NCBI GenBank assembly: GCA_001311585.1
Contig: BBBN01000044.1
Location: 1 to 10,154 of the forward strand
Direction of reading: 5' to 3'
Length of the DNA stretch: 10,154 nt
Origin: Thermus sp. JCM 17653
Lineage (GTDB): Bacteria > Deinococcota > Deinococci > Deinococcales > Thermaceae
Shown in pieces: positions 7,308-10,154 of the stretch; within the stretch, counting starts at the first letter, position 1, and each line of letters opens with the position of its first letter. The translations under genes and the position numbers were made by a program. The notes under the pieces were generated by a model that ran no database searches, was not told where the DNA came from, and saw only the letters and a list, made by a program, of their open reading frames with translations.

Positions 7308-7838
7308 CTACTGGGCCATGAGGGTAAAAGTGACGGTGGCCGAGTACTCACCCACAGGAGGCGGGCTGGAAAAGACCAGCTTTATGATGGGAGCGATGGC
7401 GTAAGTGCCGTTGGAAATGCCCACCACGATGTCCTGGTCCGCAGAGCTGAGGGTCAGCTCTGTCCCGGAGAAACCGGACGCCCAGCTCCCTGGGCTAGAG
7501 CCGTAACCCCAGTCGGGCACAAAGGGCTTTGGAAAGGCATCCCGCTTCTGCAAAACCACGGAGAGGATGGGGCTGGTGGTGGTGGCGCTGGCCACCAGCT
7601 TGCGGTTGGTAGTGTAGTTGGTGGAGTATGTGATGGTAGAGTACCAAGTGCAGGACAGGCCAGCGGCGGAGCAATACTTCGAGTAGTCCACCGAGAGGGA
7701 AGCGCTACCGGTGTCGATGGACACCCACTCCGTACCCGGCACCGTCACGGTGAAGGTCTTGGAGTCGCTGGCGTCCGCCAAGGCCAGGCCCCAAAGGGAC
7801 GCCGTCAAAACCAAAAGCTGCATGGTCCACCTGCGCAT
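7308..7838 (-). CDS. Small secreted Ser/Thr/Tyr-rich protein, possible surface-fibre subunit
   Basis: An intact 176-residue protein with a Sec signal (MRRWTMQLLVLTASLWGLALA, cut near residue 21). The mature chain is predicted all-beta by eye: alternating hydrophobic and Ser/Thr residues, few charges, Cys56 and Cys63 positioned for a disulphide, many Tyr and Trp. The C-terminus GEYSATVTFTLMAQ resembles the last strand of spore-coat-U/Csu-type pilin subunits (G-x-Y-x3-VT-x-T-L). It has its own promoter, a strong AAAGGAGGT eight bases before the ATG, and a terminator, so it is probably well expressed. Codon and residue use (Thr, Ser, Lys, Tyr) differ from its neighbours. I do not recognise a named family with confidence; a filament or coat subunit is an inference from the C-terminal strand and the gene context. 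Confidence 0.72.
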   Translation of the reverse strand: MRRWTMQLLVLTASLWGLALADASDSKTFTVTVPGTEWVSIDTGSASLSVDYSKYCSAAGLSCTWYSTITYSTNYTTNRKLVASATTTSPILSVVLQKRDAFPKPFVPDWGYGSSPGSWASGFSGTELTLSSADQDIVVGISNGTYAIAPIIKLVFSSPPPVGEYSATVTFTLMAQ

Positions 7839-7874
7839 GCTTTACCTCCTTTCGGGGTATTTTCCCCCCTTCTC

Positions 7875-7903
7875 AGGCTAGGGGGGCGACCCCTGGCCGT
7901 CAA
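7875..7903 (-). promoter_or_regulatory. Promoter of the secreted Ser/Thr-rich protein gene
   Basis: On the minus strand, -35 TTGACG (7903-7898) and -10 TAGCCT (7880-7875) are separated by exactly 17 bases. Transcription would begin near 7867, giving a leader of about 30 bases that contains the AAAGGAGGT ribosome site. Both boxes match the Thermus housekeeping sigma consensus (TTGACA, TAnnnT). Confidence 0.7.
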
Positions 7904-7930
7904 GCCGCCTTCTGCGCGCTAAGGACCAAA

Positions 7931-7944
7931 ACGCGCGTTATAAC
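7931..7944. promoter_or_regulatory. Overlapping 8-bp palindromes upstream of the promoter
   Basis: Two perfect palindromes share two bases: acgcgcgt (7931-7938) and gttataac (7937-7944). They end about 28 bases upstream of the -35 box. The spot and symmetry suit an operator or activator site, but no partner regulator is visible in the window. Confidence 0.25.
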
Positions 7945-7945
7945 A

Positions 7946-7973
7946 CCCCATGCTGGCTTGGGCCAGCATGGGG
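7946..7973. repeat. Perfect 12-bp inverted repeat in the intergenic gap
   Basis: Arms 7946-7957 (ccccatgctggc) and 7962-7973 (gccagcatgggg) enclose a four-base loop. It lies about 70 bases beyond the stop of the 8502-8041 gene and about 40 bases upstream of the next promoter. It could end transcription of the barrel operon, although the minus-strand sequence after it (TGTTATAACG) is not a proper T-tract. A protein-binding site or a small mobile repeat are alternatives. Confidence 0.6.
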
Positions 7974-8040
7974 GTCCCGGTCAAGAAGGCCCGCAGCTTC
8001 CGTGCTCGGGCTTAGGCGAAGGATCCACGCCAAAGGGGCG

Positions 8041-8502
8041 TTACTGGGGCAGGATCAAGGCCGTAACCTGGAGGAAGTAGTAGCCGGGGAGCAGGGGCCC
8101 CGGGGCCAGGGCGGAAAGCTCCAAGGTGAGGGGAAGCTGGCCCCGCACCGGGCCCACATCCCCCAGGAGTTCCCGGAACCCCGCCCCCCAAAGGGTGCGA
8201 CCCGTAGTCCGGAGGGTCCCGGGGCTTCCTGAGCCCGCAAGAAGCCGGGGCGTGCCCGGGGTGACGTAGGCGGCCAGGGAAACCCCGGCGGGCCCTGCGG
8301 GTACCAGCTCCAAGAGCACCCGGTAGGTGCTGGAAAGGCCGGTGGCATCGTAACGGAGGTCCAAGGTGAAGCCCCAAGAACCCCTGCCCGTCAGGATCTC
8401 CTGAAGGGCAGCCATCCGGGTCTCGCCGGAAGTGGGGACCAGGGCCAGGCTCTGGGCCCAAGCCAGGCCTAAGAGGATGGGAACGAGCAAGGACCAACGC
8501 AT
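8041..8502 (-). CDS. Small secreted beta-rich protein, possible surface-fibre subunit
   Basis: An intact 153-residue protein with a clear Sec signal, MRWSLLVPILLGLAWAQ, likely cut after AWA. The mature part has alternating strands rich in Leu, Gly and Pro (FTLDLRYDATGL, YRVLLELVPAGPAG, LPLTLELSAL) and ends PGYYFLQVTALILPQ, which parallels the end of the 7838-7308 protein. No cysteine is present. The ATG at 8502 shares a base with the stop of the upstream barrel gene (TGATG), and AGGAGG stands seven bases before it, so the two are co-translated; a GTG one codon upstream is a less well spaced alternative. I do not recognise a family. Export and linkage to the barrel gene suggest a partner or cargo of that protein. 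Confidence 0.72.
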   Translation of the reverse strand: MRWSLLVPILLGLAWAQSLALVPTSGETRMAALQEILTGRGSWGFTLDLRYDATGLSSTYRVLLELVPAGPAGVSLAAYVTPGTPRLLAGSGSPGTLRTTGRTLWGAGFRELLGDVGPVRGQLPLTLELSALAPGPLLPGYYFLQVTALILPQ

Positions 8503-10154
8503 CACTTCACCTCCTGTTCCTCCACGGGGCGCTCGGGGAAGGCCAGGCAGAGGCGCAAAACCCCCTCCTCCCTGACCTCCACCTCTTCCACGGGCCCTTC
8601 CCCGCCGGGAAGGGCCAGGTAGGCCTGGGCAGTGAGGGGGCCGGAAAGCTCCGGGCGGTAGCGCCCGGGGACCAGAAGAGCGTAGCCGCCCTGCGTGAGG
8701 AGGGCTTCCACGGGCCCCACCAGGCGGACGGCGAGGCGGGGCAAGAGGGCCTCAAGGTCCACCCCGGGAATCCCGCGCACGTACGGGCCTAGCTCCAGGG
8801 GGCAAAGGGTCAAGGCCAGGCCGACCCGGAGGCGGGGAGGACCTTGAGGGCCAGGGCCGCCCCTTCCGGGCCGAGGTCCAAGGGGAGGTCGGGCACCAGC
8901 CGCCCCTCCCTCAAAAAGGCCTGCCCCTTGGGGGGCTCGAGGCGGTACCGCCCCGGGGGCAGGCGCAAGGCCCCCCGGCCCTCTGGGTCCAGGGGGAGGA
9001 GGTAGCGCCCCCTAGGCCCCTCCACCACCAAGGAGGTGGCTCCGCCCTCCACCTTGGCCTCCAGCAGGGGCCAGGCCAGGGGATACAGGGGGAGGTCGAA
9101 GGCCAGGCTTCCCCCAAGGCGGAAGGAGCGTAAGCCCCCTCCGGCGAAGCCCAGGCTGGCCCCCAGGGAGAAGGGGGGTAGGGCGGCCTGGGCCTCGAGG
9201 GAGAGGGTCCCCGCCCCCGAGGCCGAGCCCACCCCCTACCCTGGCCATGCCCCACTCGGTGGGAAGGGAGCCCTGGGCCTGCAAGCGGTAGGTGAGGGCC
9301 CGCCCGTCCCAGGACAGGCTCTCGTAGAACAGGTCCTCCTGGCTCCGAAGGATGTGAAAGAGGGAGGCGGAAAACCTCCCGCTCCCAAGCCCCCACTCGC
9401 CCCTAGCCTCCACGGTGCCCAGCAGGGGGACCCCCAGGAGGCCCACCAAGACAGCCTCCTCCCGGAAGCGGAGACCGAGGCCCAGGTTGAACCCCCCACC
9501 CAAGGCGGCCACCCCCATGAGGGAGGTGCCCCCCGGGGCCCCGTGGGCCGCAGACAGGGAAAGACCGGACCGCGCATAGCGGGCCTCCACCCCCCAGCCT
9601 CGGAGGCCAGGCGCCCCGAGAGGCCCAGCTGACCCCCCTCCAGGGGCTGGGCGAGGCCGGCCTCGAGGGCGTAGGCAAAGGGCAGGGCAAGACGCCCTCC
9701 CAGGCGCCAGGGCCCCTCGCGTAGGCCAGGCCGAAGCGCGCCGAGCCCGTGGTGCTTCCCTCTAGGAAGAGGTTCAAGGGGTCCACGGGGCGGTAACGGA
9801 GGCTTAGGGCCGCCGCCTGGGGGGAGAAGGAAAGCCCTAGACCGAAGAGGGGGTTGCCGTAGTCCAAGGAGCCCCCTTGGGGGGAGAGGCGGTAGCCAGG
9901 GTGCCCAGGGAACGTTCGTAGGGGTCCAGAAGGGCGCCACGCCCCTCCAGGGAAAGGCCGGCCTGGGTATCGTAGCGCAGGGAGGGAAGGCAGGGTGGCA
10001 AAGCATGGAAGGGACCTGGAAGGGTGGGCCTGGACCCCACTTTGGCCTCCGCCTGCCCCCCTGCGAGGAAGAGGAGGACCTTTCCCTCCCTCCCCATGCC
10101 CCGCACCCTAACGCGCACCAGGGCCTCCTCCCCTGGGGAAAGAGTGGTTTGGGG
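8502..10154 (-). CDS. Outer-membrane-type beta-barrel protein, N-terminus outside window, five frameshifts
   Basis: About 550 residues are visible; the gene continues beyond the right edge. It opens with an Ig-like strand pair (TLSPGEEALVRVRVRG, KVLLFLAGG). A long series of amphipathic, aromatic-bounded strands with Gly-rich turns follows (LSLRYRPVDPLNLFLEGS, RFGLAY, LALPFAYALEAGL, RYARSGLSLSAAHG, NLGLGLRF, YRLQAQGSL, SLGASLGFAGGGLRSF). The C-terminus is a beta-domain (GRYLLPLDPEGRGALRLPPG, GGYALLVPGRY). This suggests an outer-membrane barrel, possibly usher-like or the barrel of a DUF11-type surface protein. Frame breaks: 9896-9897, about 9719-9722, C6 9590-9595, C5 9232-9236 (fits one extra base) and CCC 8825-8827. 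The final 312 bases could instead be a separate TTG-started gene, but no ribosome site supports that. Confidence 0.62.

Noticed and set aside
8502..8813. A separate small gene starting at TTG 8813 (overlap TTGA with the preceding stop)
   Set aside because: No Shine-Dalgarno site precedes it and there is no signal peptide. One base added in CCC 8825-8827 merges it smoothly with the barrel gene, matching the other defects. It is kept only as an alternative.
1..10154. CRISPR arrays, tRNA or rRNA genes
   Set aside because: No regularly spaced direct repeats, cloverleaf-like stretches or conserved rRNA segments were seen on either strand.

Overview
The window looks like chromosome of a Thermus-type thermophile (Deinococcota). 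It is very GC-rich with G/C-heavy third codon positions. Genes are tightly packed and often overlap. Shine-Dalgarno sites are strong AGGAGG boxes, GTG starts are used, and -10 boxes are of the TAnnnT kind. Species assignment is inference. All substantial genes lie on the minus strand; only a possible transposase end at the left edge reads on the plus strand.

Right part (about 10154 to 7308, minus strand): a cell-surface module. A long outer-membrane-type beta-barrel protein enters from beyond the right edge and ends at 8502. It is stop/start coupled to a small secreted protein (8502-8041). After a 202-base gap holding a 12-bp inverted repeat and a good -35/-10 promoter comes a second small secreted, Ser/Thr/Tyr-rich protein (7838-7308), closed by a clear intrinsic terminator. 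The two small proteins have similar C-terminal strands and may be subunits of a surface fibre handled by the barrel protein.

Middle and left part (7198 to 298, minus strand): a six-gene carbohydrate-uptake and breakdown operon. In order of transcription it has ABC permease 1 (MalF/UgpA type), ABC permease 2 (MalG/UgpE type), a secreted enzyme with an N-terminal CBM9-like domain and a C-terminal GH114/TM1410-like barrel, a family 1 solute-binding protein, a Gfo/Idh/MocA oxidoreductase, and a GH4 glycosidase of the CHSV (alpha-galactosidase, MelA-like) subgroup. The simplest reading is that the secreted enzyme trims a galactose- or galactosamine-containing polymer outside, the transporter imports the fragments, and the oxidoreductase and GH4 enzyme finish the job in the cytoplasm. 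No ABC ATPase is present, so a shared ATPase elsewhere is presumed.

Four of the six operon genes or their neighbours that can be checked (GH4, oxidoreductase, GH114, permease 1) and the beta-barrel gene are broken by single-base frameshifts. I count 13 in the window. Twelve are repaired by adding one G/C, usually in a G/C run, and one fits an extra base in a run. This pattern points to sequence error (run-length miscalls) rather than gene decay. Coordinates below give the full extent of each gene across its frameshifts. The left 300 bases hold a possible transposase C-terminus and a short gene-poor stretch.
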